Below, piece by piece: positions 52,437 to 60,094 of a stretch of 64,000 bases of DNA; position 1 is the first letter of the stretch, and the number at the start of each line of letters is the position of its first letter. Source of the stretch: Solibacillus cecembensis (GTDB lineage: Bacteria > Bacillota > Bacilli > Bacillales_A > Planococcaceae); NCBI RefSeq assembly GCF_001439635.1, contig NZ_LMBZ01000024.1, forward strand, positions 1 to 64,000, in the 5' to 3' direction. The translations under genes were made by a program, and so were the position numbers. Under the pieces are notes generated by a model, which ran no database searches, was not told the origin of the DNA, and saw only the letters and a list, made by a program, of their open reading frames with translations.

Positions 52437-53324
52437 ATGGATGCTTTAACAACTTTGCAAAATATTTTGGACTATATCGACGAGCATATTAAAGACGACA
52501 TTAGTCCAGATATTTTAGCTGCACGAGCCGGATATTCAACATGGCATTTCTGCAAAGTATTTCAATGGGGTGTTGGATATTCTTTAATGACTTATGTAAG
52601 GAACCGTCGTCTGGCGTTTGCCGCATATGAATTATCTTCTGGTCGGAAAATTCTAGATATTTCACTGGAATACGGCTTCGAAACGCACTCAGGTTTTAGT
52701 AAGGCTTTTCGTCGTCATTTCGGCTGTTCACCGGGAACTTATCGCTTACATACGCATTGTAATCGACCGTTACCACCAAACCTCCCCCTCACAAGCAAAT
52801 ATTTGATTGGAGGAATTATTATGGAACCGAAATTTGTTACACTTCCAGCTATAAAACTTGCTGGGTTTGCTATCAAAACAACTGCAACAGATGGTGAAAA
52901 CTCAAAAGCAATCCCCGCTTTTTGGGACGACTATATGAGTGGTGGAAAGATGGATAAACTTCACGCCGAAAACTTCATTAAAAAACATGATGAGTATGGG
53001 GTATGTTTTCAAGTAGATATGGAAACCGGCGAATTTGAGTATGTGATTGGTGTTGAGCCGATTGACGGTGCAGAAATTCCAAATGATTATCATGTTTGTG
53101 AAGTGCCGCCCGCAACTTATGCCGTATTTTCAACACCACCTTGCTCTGCTGAAGAATTTGCCCAAAATATTCAAGGCACATGGCACTACATTTTCAATGA
53201 ATGGTTTCCGAAGTCGGGTTACGAGTATGCACCAAATTGTGTAGACTTTGAACTATATGATGACCGATGCATGGGTGATGAGGGGAAAATTTGTGATATT
53301 TATATTCCGGTCATTAAAAAGTAA
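52437..53324 (+). CDS. AraC-family regulator with GyrI-like effector domain
   Basis: 295 residues from ATG 52437 (MDALTTLQNILDYIDEHIKDDISPDILAARAGYSTWHFCKVF) after AGCAGGGGGAAATTAT. The AraC double helix-turn-helix spans about residues 8-108 (ending HFGCSPGTYRLH); the GyrI-like domain starts around 130 (MEPKFVTLPAIKLAGFAIKT). This is the YdeE/YtsA-like layout in which the C-terminal domain binds a small lipophilic ligand. It has no obvious target operon beside it; the ligand is unknown. Confidence 0.9.
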   Translation: MDALTTLQNILDYIDEHIKDDISPDILAARAGYSTWHFCKVFQWGVGYSLMTYVRNRRLAFAAYELSSGRKILDISLEYGFETHSGFSKAFRRHFGCSPGTYRLHTHCNRPLPPNLPLTSKYLIGGIIMEPKFVTLPAIKLAGFAIKTTATDGENSKAIPAFWDDYMSGGKMDKLHAENFIKKHDEYGVCFQVDMETGEFEYVIGVEPIDGAEIPNDYHVCEVPPATYAVFSTPPCSAEEFAQNIQGTWHYIFNEWFPKSGYEYAPNCVDFELYDDRCMGDEGKICDIYIPVIKK

Positions 53325-53337
53325 AGGTAAAAACAGT

Positions 53338-53370
53338 AGCCACAGCGTATGATTTCGCTGCGGCTTTTTG
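53338..53370 (+). terminator. Terminator after the AraC-family gene
   Basis: Arms AGCCACAGCG/CGCTGCGGCT with one mismatch and an 8-base loop, followed by TTTTTG. Confidence 0.75.
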
Positions 53371-53422
53371 TTTATCTACAAATGATCCTGGGCATAATAA
53401 ACTTAAAAAAGGGAGTGATATT

Positions 53423-53710
53423 TTGAAGTTCTTATTAGTTATCTCAAGTATCGTTGTGCCTGTTGTGATGCTTTATCTACAACATAAAAGCGATTCGTTT
53501 AGAACGATTTTTAACATTGTAGCGATTATTTCCATCATCATTTTTGGTAGTCTTGCTTCAACGTCCATTTACCAAGTCATTATTGATGATGCTGTGTTTA
53601 TGACTACCATTCACGGGCTCTTCTTAAATCCCGTTTTCTTGGTGACTGGCGCTTACCTCGGGACATTTGTTATTTACAGATTAATGATGCTGACATTGGA
53701 AGAAAGATAA
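53423..53710 (+). CDS. Small membrane protein, 95 aa
   Basis: A TTG start at 53423 behind GGGAGTGATATT. The protein has three probable membrane helices (about 2-20, 26-47 and 70-88) and a short charged end LEER. Comparable three-helix proteins are common in Bacillaceae and unassigned. It is convergent with the quinone oxidoreductase gene. No function can be given. Confidence 0.65.
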   Translation: MKFLLVISSIVVPVVMLYLQHKSDSFRTIFNIVAIISIIIFGSLASTSIYQVIIDDAVFMTTIHGLFLNPVFLVTGAYLGTFVIYRLMMLTLEER

Positions 53711-53728
53711 CATTTTCGTGCATTCATT

Positions 53729-54655
53729 TCATTCCATTTTCAAAACAATTTTACCCTGCGCATGCCTAGCTTCAACTTTCTTCAGCGCTTCAAGTCCTTG
53801 CTCGAATGGATAAACCTGTTCAACGATGATGCGGATATGCCCATCAGCTACTTCGGTTGCTAATGTAATTAACTTCCTCTGTATTTCTGGATGATGCGTA
53901 ATTTGCTCAGCGGTAATCTGTCGCTCTGTCTCAAATTGATCACCTGAGATCGTGATGACTTTACCACCATCCTTTACGATTTTCATACTTGTTACGCCCG
54001 TACCCGGTTGAATTGCCAGTGCAGCATCAACTCCATCCGGCATCCAAAGTCGCACCTGTTCAGCCCATGTTTCGTCTACATAATCGACTACTTTCTCAGC
54101 ACCAAGAGACAACATATAAGCATGATTTTTTTCAGATGCAGAACTTGCTACGCGGTAACCATCGGCGACTGCTAATTGAATGGCCAATGTACCGATTGCG
54201 CCAGAAGCCCCAGCAATAAATACTGTATCTCCAGCTTGAAGTCCAAGTGCTTTTATCCCTTCCAACGCTGCTTTACCTGCAACAGGAAGCGCCGCCGCAT
54301 CAATAAAACTAAGACCATTTGGCATGCTTATCAGCGCGTCTTCAGAAATGGCCGAGAAGTTTGCCCAAGTTCCACCTTTTGGCTGCATATTGTTAATAAA
54401 TAAAACTTGATCCCCAATGATATAGTTCTTTACATTTTCTCCGATTTCGACAATCGTACCTGCTCCTTCGATTCCAATTGGATAAGGGTATTTCGCATTT
54501 GATGGTCTAAACCACCGATCATGACTCCCTACACCAATCGCTTGCATGTGGACAAGGACTTCATTCTTATTAATAGTAGGGATGGCAATGTCCATAAGCG
54601 TCAAGTCATTCGACTGTGCTTCATGCAGAATTCCGATTGCTTTCATCATTTTCAT
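53729..54655 (-). CDS. Zinc-free MDR quinone oxidoreductase
   Basis: 308 residues from ATG 54655, 5 bases after GAGGGGTG. A GroES-like front part (AIGVGSHDRWFRPSNAKYPYPIGIEGAGTIVEIGENVKNY) and a Rossmann part with the NADPH loop AGASGAIGTLAIQLA are present; zinc ligands are missing, as in the NADPH:quinone-oxidoreductase branch. Reduction of quinones or enals with NADPH is likely. The gene is monocistronic and followed only by the small membrane gene on the other strand. Confidence 0.9.
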   Translation of the reverse strand: MKMMKAIGILHEAQSNDLTLMDIAIPTINKNEVLVHMQAIGVGSHDRWFRPSNAKYPYPIGIEGAGTIVEIGENVKNYIIGDQVLFINNMQPKGGTWANFSAISEDALISMPNGLSFIDAAALPVAGKAALEGIKALGLQAGDTVFIAGASGAIGTLAIQLAVADGYRVASSASEKNHAYMLSLGAEKVVDYVDETWAEQVRLWMPDGVDAALAIQPGTGVTSMKIVKDGGKVITISGDQFETERQITAEQITHHPEIQRKLITLATEVADGHIRIIVEQVYPFEQGLEALKKVEARHAQGKIVLKME

Positions 54656-54721
54656 CAATACACCCCTCGTTTAGTTGAAGATAAACATTAGTAATTTATT
54701 TTTGAAGAGCCAATTTCACCC

Positions 54722-54892
54722 CTAAATTCGCTTAATGTATACTACACTTACCAATGGTGCGCTATAAATCATTTCCTCGTCTGAATCGTAAAAGAAATAG
54801 GCCCCGTCCTCTACCGTAACTTCATCCACACCATCTACATTGTCTGTAATTAACCCTTCACTCCCATATGCAACTGCTACTTCATACTCCAT
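54722..54892 (-). CDS. Small acidic protein, 56 aa
   Basis: ATG 54892 follows AAAGGGGGGTATTTTA, a strong ribosome binding site, and opens MEYEVAVAYGSEGLITDNVDGVDEVTVEDGAYFFYDSDEEMIYSAP, ending at TAG 54722. It is very acidic with a short alternating strand pattern. It sits between the quinone oxidoreductase and a non-coding stretch. No family was recognised, but the ribosome binding site and codon use suggest a real gene. Confidence 0.6.
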   Translation of the reverse strand: MEYEVAVAYGSEGLITDNVDGVDEVTVEDGAYFFYDSDEEMIYSAPLVSVVYIKRI

Positions 54893-55178
54893 TAAAATAC
54901 CCCCCTTTTAATATAGTAAATTTCAGTAAAGTACATCATCGAATATAGCATCCGCGTTAATAGATTATTCAAAAAATAATACTGACAGAAATTTTGATTT
55001 AATATACAATTTAGTTAGTTGATTATCGTTTATTCGTTCTATTTTTTGAATTTACTACTAGTAAAACTATATGCGGTATCATCCATATATATTTAATCAC
55101 TGACTTGAAGTTTCTTTTCGCGGATTTATATTTATTTGAAACAGGATGCTACGTAGCTTAATACATTTACTTTCAATC

Positions 55179-55227
55179 TAGGTGCGAATCGTAAGTGCAC
55201 ATGAAATTGCTGGGAGATTCGCACCTA
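55179..55227. repeat. Palindromic element with 12-bp perfect arms
   Basis: TAGGTGCGAATC/GATTCGCACCTA enclose 25 bases (GTAAGTGCACATGAAATTGC...). Both arms are perfect. I recall similar GTGCGAATNGTAAGTGCACATGAA-type units repeated in Bacillales genomes, so it is probably a REP-like element. Confidence 0.65.
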
Positions 55228-55339
55228 AATCATCCTCATTATTTCACTGATTAACTACGGGAAATAGTTCTAAATTAATTTCCAATGAATTATTTTAATG
55301 TTTTTTGTGAAAAGTCGTATTTTTACGCTCTTTTTCACT

Positions 55340-55438
55340 GTCACTTACTTCATTGGGAGTGTGGATTGAAATAATTTCGTTTATTAAGTGCAATTTACTC
55401 ATGTCGTCACTTTCTTCACCGGGAATGTCGATTGAGAA
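55340..55438 (+). CRISPR. Possible relic CRISPR: two degenerate repeats and one spacer
   Basis: GTCACTTACTTCATTGGGAG... at 55340-55372 ends in GTGTGGATTGAAAT, the type I-C hallmark. A second copy at 55406-55438 (GTCACTTTCTTCACCGGGAA..., ending GATTGAGAA) matches it at 26 of 33 positions. The start-to-start period is exactly 66 bases, leaving a 33-base spacer. No third repeat and no cas gene were found in the window, so this is at most a decayed array end. Confidence 0.45.
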
Positions 55439-55466
55439 AATTAAATATCAGAAAGGATGTTGAATA

Positions 55467-56756
55467 ATGGGAAGCATGTTATTAGAACAGGTTAAACACA
55501 CACGTCAGTTTTTAAGACACGATCAGCTTAAAACAATTTTCGAAGAATTTGATGCACAATGTATGGCTTTAAGTGAGGAGCAGCGTTTAGAGAAATATCG
55601 CACAATGCTCGACAGTCCTTTCCGCTTTTTCCGTGGCAGTGCGTATTTATTTTATTACGACATGACAAAAACGCCGTCGATTTTCCATACAGCCGATGCC
55701 AAGCCTACCTGGATTCAGGGAGATATGCATATGGATAACTTTGGTGCATTTCAAAATGAAAAAGGTGACATTGTTTATGATGTCAATGATTTTGACGAAG
55801 GCTATGTCGGTTCATATTTATACGATGTCATCCGTATGAGTATTAGTATCGCGCTCTATATCGAAGAACAAGGTTTACATAAAGACGCTCAAGAAGTGGC
55901 CATCCAGCATTTCCTGCGTAGCTATATTAATCAGTTATCACGATTCCACCGTAAACAGGATGACCCGCTTACATTAACGTTTACGAAAAAAAATACAAAA
56001 GGTCCGATAAAAAAAGTGTTGAAAAAGCTTGAGAAACGCCAGCATTCACATTTTTTACAAGATATTACGCAGATCAATGAAGAAGGTAATCGAGTTTTCT
56101 TATGGAATGAGGAAGTTCAACCTGTATCGACTGAAGAATTTGAAGCTATTACTACAGCATTACCAGACTATTCTATTAAAGATATCGCCATTAAATATGG
56201 CTCTGGTACGGCATCCATTGGTTTGAAACGCTATTATATTTTAGTAGATGGTGAGACTGACGCACGTGGCGTAGAGGATTTAGTATTAGAGATGAAAGAA
56301 GTACGTACAGCTATTCCTGCGTATTTCTTACCGTATCATAAAACATTTTGGGCACATTATGAGCATCAGGGCGCGCGTGTTGTCGGGACACAAAAGTCTA
56401 TGCATCATTTAGAAGATCCCCATTTAGCCTATGTGACAATGGATGATCAGGAATACTATATTCGCGAGCGTTCTCCCTATAAGAAAAAAGTAAAGCCTAA
56501 AAACTATACAGATGTAGACGATTATTATGTGACCACTTCGATTATGGGGCGAATTGCGGCTAAAATTCATGCCCGCGCAGATATCGATTATTCTGATGTG
56601 TTCACCTACCATAGTGAGGATGAAATTTTAAACGCAATCGGCAAACATCAAGATTACTTTATCGAAAGCGTCACTTTACAAGCGATGCACTATAAAGAAC
56701 TTGTCTACTCTGACTTTGGGCTATTTAAAGATTGGGTGAACGACACGTTTAACTGA
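55467..56756 (+). CDS. DUF2252 protein (kinase-like fold)
   Basis: 429 residues. FRFFRGSAYLFYYDMTKTP near residue 52 and IQGDMHMDNFGAF, with VYDVNDFDEGYVGSYLYDVIRMS, are the DUF2252 signature and resemble the GDxHxxN and D-F-D active-site pattern of aminoglycoside-phosphotransferase-like kinases. The substrate is unknown. ATG 55467 follows GAAAGGATGTTGAATA. It has its own terminator and is not in an operon. Confidence 0.9.
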   Translation: MGSMLLEQVKHTRQFLRHDQLKTIFEEFDAQCMALSEEQRLEKYRTMLDSPFRFFRGSAYLFYYDMTKTPSIFHTADAKPTWIQGDMHMDNFGAFQNEKGDIVYDVNDFDEGYVGSYLYDVIRMSISIALYIEEQGLHKDAQEVAIQHFLRSYINQLSRFHRKQDDPLTLTFTKKNTKGPIKKVLKKLEKRQHSHFLQDITQINEEGNRVFLWNEEVQPVSTEEFEAITTALPDYSIKDIAIKYGSGTASIGLKRYYILVDGETDARGVEDLVLEMKEVRTAIPAYFLPYHKTFWAHYEHQGARVVGTQKSMHHLEDPHLAYVTMDDQEYYIRERSPYKKKVKPKNYTDVDDYYVTTSIMGRIAAKIHARADIDYSDVFTYHSEDEILNAIGKHQDYFIESVTLQAMHYKELVYSDFGLFKDWVNDTFN

Positions 56757-56762
56757 AAACAG

Positions 56763-56800
56763 CCCGAGTGAACATCGTGTTTCGTTCACTCGGGTGTTTA
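56763..56800. terminator. Terminator after DUF2252 gene
   Basis: Perfect 11-bp stem CCCGAGTGAAC/GTTCACTCGGG with a 10-base loop, followed by TGTTTATTTT. It lies between two convergent genes. Confidence 0.9.
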
Positions 56801-56816
56801 TTTTGCAGCGGACTAA

Positions 56817-57278
56817 TTAATTAATCAACTCTAATCCTTCCTTAGCAATAATAGCATCGCGAATATCTTTCGGGATTGTTGTACTTTGCTTCGTTTCTAA
56901 GTCGATTACAACTAAAGTACCTTGCCCTGTTGCAATCAGCTTTTCGTCATGTGATGAAAGAATATAATATTCTAAATCAAATGATTTGTTTCCAATTTTT
57001 GCAACTCTTACCCCCATTTGAAGTGTATCAGGAAAAAAGGCTTCATTATGGTAATGACAACTTAAATCTGCGGTAACAGCATTTACTGTGCTATTAAAAA
57101 AACCTAAACTGTCTAGGTATTCGACACGAGCCTGTTCAAAATAGACAAAGTAACTCGTATTATTAACATGACCAGACATATCCGTTTCGCTATAGCGGAC
57201 TTTACTTTCAATCTTAAAATTAAACTTTTGAAGCCACTCATTTAAAGTGGGTGCTATATATGTAGCTCTAGCCACCAT
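56817..57278 (-). CDS. Acyl-CoA thioesterase (4-hydroxybenzoyl-CoA type hotdog fold)
   Basis: 153 residues. The hotdog signature is YSETDMSGHVNNTSYFVYFEQARVEYL, with the Asp of DMSGHVNN as the likely catalytic residue. These enzymes hydrolyse acyl- or aryl-CoA thioesters. It lies downstream of an alpha/beta hydrolase and the sigma-54 activator gene on the same strand. ATG 57278 follows AAGGGAGGAAGAATGG. A role beside the ligase operon on the far side of the activator is possible, since thioesterases often recycle CoA from such pathways, but this is only inferred. Confidence 0.88.
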   Translation of the reverse strand: MVARATYIAPTLNEWLQKFNFKIESKVRYSETDMSGHVNNTSYFVYFEQARVEYLDSLGFFNSTVNAVTADLSCHYHNEAFFPDTLQMGVRVAKIGNKSFDLEYYILSSHDEKLIATGQGTLVVIDLETKQSTTIPKDIRDAIIAKEGLELIN

Positions 57279-57367
57279 TCTTCCTCCCTTTTGTAAAACT
57301 AAATTCTTTTCGCTGAGCTTTTATTACCCATGTATTTCTGCGTTGTCACAAATCTGCACGGCTCATC

Positions 57368-58297
57368 TTATTTGTTGGTTGTTGAAGTTTTTTTGGTAAG
57401 CAAATACTGCTGAAACCACTTTAATGATTCTTGACTTGCCTGGTCAAATGTTGGACCATTGTATACATCGAAATGGCCTCCTGGTAGTTCTAATAATTTT
57501 TTGGGTTCCTTTGCTTGTTCTTCAAATGCCTCAATAATTAAGTCAGGTGGTGTAATCCCATCCTCCATCGCCGCAATAATCATTAAAGGTGTAGGCGATA
57601 TAAAATCAATAAGGCCCGCTGGATTGTATTCAACATAATGCTCCATAGATTCTAATGTAATTTCATTTTTCCATGTAGGAGCCACTTTCTCAGCCGTTTC
57701 TGTAAACCATTTATATGCATCGGGATGTGGCTGAGCTGCGATCCCATTTAAAGAAACGACAGGATACATCTTTCGCTCTCCATTAACATAACGTTCCGTA
57801 CGATAATTTGTTAAGTTTCGCATAAAATCATTAAACTTTTCAGAAACCATTTTTCGTTGAGCACCTTTTCGACCATTAATCGTAGGTACTTGTGCAACTA
57901 CCGCTTTTACACGTTTATCTACGGCTCCAATATGCAGGACATGACCACCACTGTAAGACGTCCCCCATACCCCAATCTTTTCTACATCTATTTCGGGTAA
58001 TGTACAAATCCAACTAATGGCATTTCGATAATCTTTAATTTGTTCATTCGGCTCTAAATGCTGTGGTAAATAACTTTCACTTTCCCCAAAATTTCGATAA
58101 TCAAAAACTAAAACTGCAAACCCACCTTTACAAAACACTTCTGCATACCGGTCCAAAAATGCCTCTTTCACTAAACTAAAACCATGCGCCATTACAATAG
58201 CAGGCACTTTACATTCCTCACTAGCATTTTGCGGCATATAAAGCCATCCCGCGCATTGAAGTCCTTCACTTAAAAATTTTACATTTTCTCTTTTCAT
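57368..58297 (-). CDS. Alpha/beta hydrolase
   Basis: 309 residues with the nucleophile elbow GTSYSGG and the oxyanion-region HGF (VMAHGFSLVKEAF); the acid (MEDGITPPD) and histidine (GGHFDVYNGP) follow in the usual order. The closest recognisable relatives are uncharacterised YcjY-like esterases or acyl transferases. No signal peptide, so cytosolic. ATG 58297 follows AGGAGGGATGTTCT. The gene ends near a thioesterase and starts 44 bases from the sigma-54 activator gene, so it could be in its transcript. Confidence 0.87.
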   Translation of the reverse strand: MKRENVKFLSEGLQCAGWLYMPQNASEECKVPAIVMAHGFSLVKEAFLDRYAEVFCKGGFAVLVFDYRNFGESESYLPQHLEPNEQIKDYRNAISWICTLPEIDVEKIGVWGTSYSGGHVLHIGAVDKRVKAVVAQVPTINGRKGAQRKMVSEKFNDFMRNLTNYRTERYVNGERKMYPVVSLNGIAAQPHPDAYKWFTETAEKVAPTWKNEITLESMEHYVEYNPAGLIDFISPTPLMIIAAMEDGITPPDLIIEAFEEQAKEPKKLLELPGGHFDVYNGPTFDQASQESLKWFQQYLLTKKTSTTNK

Positions 58298-58341
58298 AGA
58301 ACATCCCTCCTACTCTCCATAACTAGCAATATTCATGCCAA

Positions 58342-59682
58342 CTATTCGTTTAATTGGAATCGCTTCATTTTTTTCACAAGAGCAGATTGACTAATCCCTA
58401 AAGCTTCAGCAGTTTTCCTAGTCGTTTTATACAGTTCAAGCTTTTGATAAATTATTTTCTTTTCGATTTCAAGTAAAATGGACTTTAAAGGTTGCTGTAA
58501 TGGTGAATAATGACTTTGTTTAATAAATGGCAAATCACTCCATGAAATTTCATTATTTTCAGATGTCACCACAAGACGTTCTATCATATTTTCCATTTCT
58601 CTTACATTACCTGGCCAATCATATTCATTGAAAAGTTGAATGCTTCCAGGCGCAAATTTGACCTTGAGTCCATACTTTTTATTTTTTTGCTGTAAAAAAT
58701 AATGAGCGAGAGGTGCCGTATCTTCTGGTCTATCCCGTAAAGGCGGTATAAAAATAGGGACAATATTTAAACGATAAAATAAATCAAGCCTAAATTTCCC
58801 TTCCTTCACCAATGCTTCTAAGTCTTTATTTGTGGCTGAAACAACACGGACATTTAATTGAATATTTTTCCGTCCACCTATTCGCATAATTTCATATTCT
58901 TGAAGAACGCGCAAAATTTTCGCTTGTAAATCTAATGGCATATCTCCAATTTCATCTAGAAAGATTATGCCTCCATTCGCTTGTTCAAAAAGTCCCGGTT
59001 TACCACGTTGATCCGCACCCGTAAACGCCCCTTTCTCATAGCCAAACAGTTCGGATTCGAGTAATTGTGCAGGTATGGCGGAGCAATTTACTTTTATTAA
59101 AGGTTTACCAGAGCGGGTGCTTTCTCTATGCAACAAATTTACAATTACTTCTTTCCCAACTCCTGATTCCCCTTGTAAATAAACCGAAGAATCTACCTTC
59201 GCAATTCGGTAAACCATTTTTAATACCTTTCGAAAAGCTTTACTTTTTGCAACGACACCAGGAATTTCAGGTAATTCTTCAACAGAAAAATCATCATGTA
59301 TAGGTTTGTTTTTTAAAGCAAGAGAAAGGATTTGGTCTATTCTTAAATTATTCAACTCATTGATATCCCTAATATTTAATACAACTTTATCAACCTGTTT
59401 ATTCGCATCAAATACAGGACTTCCAGTAATTAAAACATCTACACCACGAATCGTAACAACGCCTGAAACCGGACGTTTATGACGAAGTACTTTTAATGCG
59501 ATCGAATCATTAATCTCTCCATCTTTTAAAGCATTTTTTACATTCCCACCAACAAATTCGTGAATTGGAAAACTACAAATTTTAGAAGCGTTTTGATTCA
59601 TATAGAGACAATCCCCATTTTTATCAATTAAACAAAGACCATCAAAACTATGTTCAACAATTATCTTTTCAATAGGATTCAC
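58342..59682 (-). CDS. PAS/AAA+ sigma-54-dependent activator of the carotenoid-oxygenase operon
   Basis: 446 residues: PAS sensor around 5-108 (HSFDGLCLIDKNGDCLYMNQNASKICSFP), AAA+ core with Walker A GESGVGKE (171-178), GAFTGA loop (218-223) and Walker B FLDEIGD (241-247), then a C-terminal helix-turn-helix (KTAEALGISQSALVKKMKRF). It lacks a response-regulator receiver, so the PAS domain probably senses the inducer itself. It is divergent from the operon starting at 59842, and a sigma-54 promoter sits between. ATG 59682 is behind AGAAGGAGTGTTTTTGTG. Confidence 0.94.
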   Translation of the reverse strand: MNPIEKIIVEHSFDGLCLIDKNGDCLYMNQNASKICSFPIHEFVGGNVKNALKDGEINDSIALKVLRHKRPVSGVVTIRGVDVLITGSPVFDANKQVDKVVLNIRDINELNNLRIDQILSLALKNKPIHDDFSVEELPEIPGVVAKSKAFRKVLKMVYRIAKVDSSVYLQGESGVGKEVIVNLLHRESTRSGKPLIKVNCSAIPAQLLESELFGYEKGAFTGADQRGKPGLFEQANGGIIFLDEIGDMPLDLQAKILRVLQEYEIMRIGGRKNIQLNVRVVSATNKDLEALVKEGKFRLDLFYRLNIVPIFIPPLRDRPEDTAPLAHYFLQQKNKKYGLKVKFAPGSIQLFNEYDWPGNVREMENMIERLVVTSENNEISWSDLPFIKQSHYSPLQQPLKSILLEIEKKIIYQKLELYKTTRKTAEALGISQSALVKKMKRFQLNE

Positions 59683-59699
59683 AAAAACACTCCTTCTAC

Positions 59700-59715
59700 G
59701 ATGAAACTTTTCATC
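59700..59715. promoter_or_regulatory. Inverted repeat, candidate activator-binding site
   Basis: GATGAAA-CT-TTTCATC lies 70-85 bases upstream of the -24 element, within the distance expected for an upstream activating sequence. A looser TCATCA half site follows at about 59731. Confidence 0.55.
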
Positions 59716-59785
59716 ACTTGATTACTTAATTCATCACACAAAGTAGAAAATCCTCCAATTTTAAAGTAAATATAAACTTTTTCAC

Positions 59786-59802
59786 TTGGCACGTTTATTG
59801 CT
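59786..59802 (+). promoter_or_regulatory. Sigma-54 promoter of the carotenoid-oxygenase operon
   Basis: TTGGCACGTTTATTGCT has the -24 (TGGCAC) and -12 (TTGCT) elements with correct spacing, 40 bases before the first gene. It is identical to the promoter at 38449-38465 over all 17 bases, and both are followed by an ATTAATAA stretch. Confidence 0.94.
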
Positions 59803-59841
59803 CATTAATAATTAAGGACAAAAAGAATGGAGGTGATAAAT

Positions 59842-60030
59842 ATGAATCCACTGTTGAATTTTTCCCAAAATATAAAGTTATCTCTTTCCTCAATGGAACA
59901 TACCGTTATTCAAGAGGATTCAAGAAGTGTTGATTATACGGCAAGTTCAAAGTCACCTCTTTCTTCAGTCGAATATTCTGTTAATCGAAGTTGTGCAAAT
60001 TGTAATAAGCAAAGTTGTACTGAACGATAA
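59842..60030 (+). CDS. Small cysteine-containing peptide heading the operon, 62 aa
   Basis: ATG 59842 sits behind a near-perfect GGAGGTGATAAAT site. The product (MNPLLNFSQNIKLSLSSMEH...) has two related stretches, LSLSSMEHTVIQEDSRS and SPLSSVEYSVNRS, and ends CANCNKQSCTER with Cys at 51, 54 and 59. There is no recognised family. It could be a small metal-binding accessory protein, a modified-peptide precursor or a translated leader; the sequence alone does not decide. It is the first gene after the sigma-54 promoter, 64 bases before the flavoprotein gene. Confidence 0.75.
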   Translation: MNPLLNFSQNIKLSLSSMEHTVIQEDSRSVDYTASSKSPLSSVEYSVNRSCANCNKQSCTER

Positions 60031-60094
60031 TTTCAATCGAATATGTTTCTTATTATTTCTTTACATTAATCTTCATAAAGGAAAGGTGAATAAA

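Larger units (their letters stand above)
54893..55466. other. Non-coding region before the DUF2252 gene
   Basis: 570 bases without a gene. It contains the palindromic element at 55179-55227 and two degenerate CRISPR-like repeats at 55340-55438. Much of the rest is AT-rich DNA with no strong feature. Confidence 0.7.
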
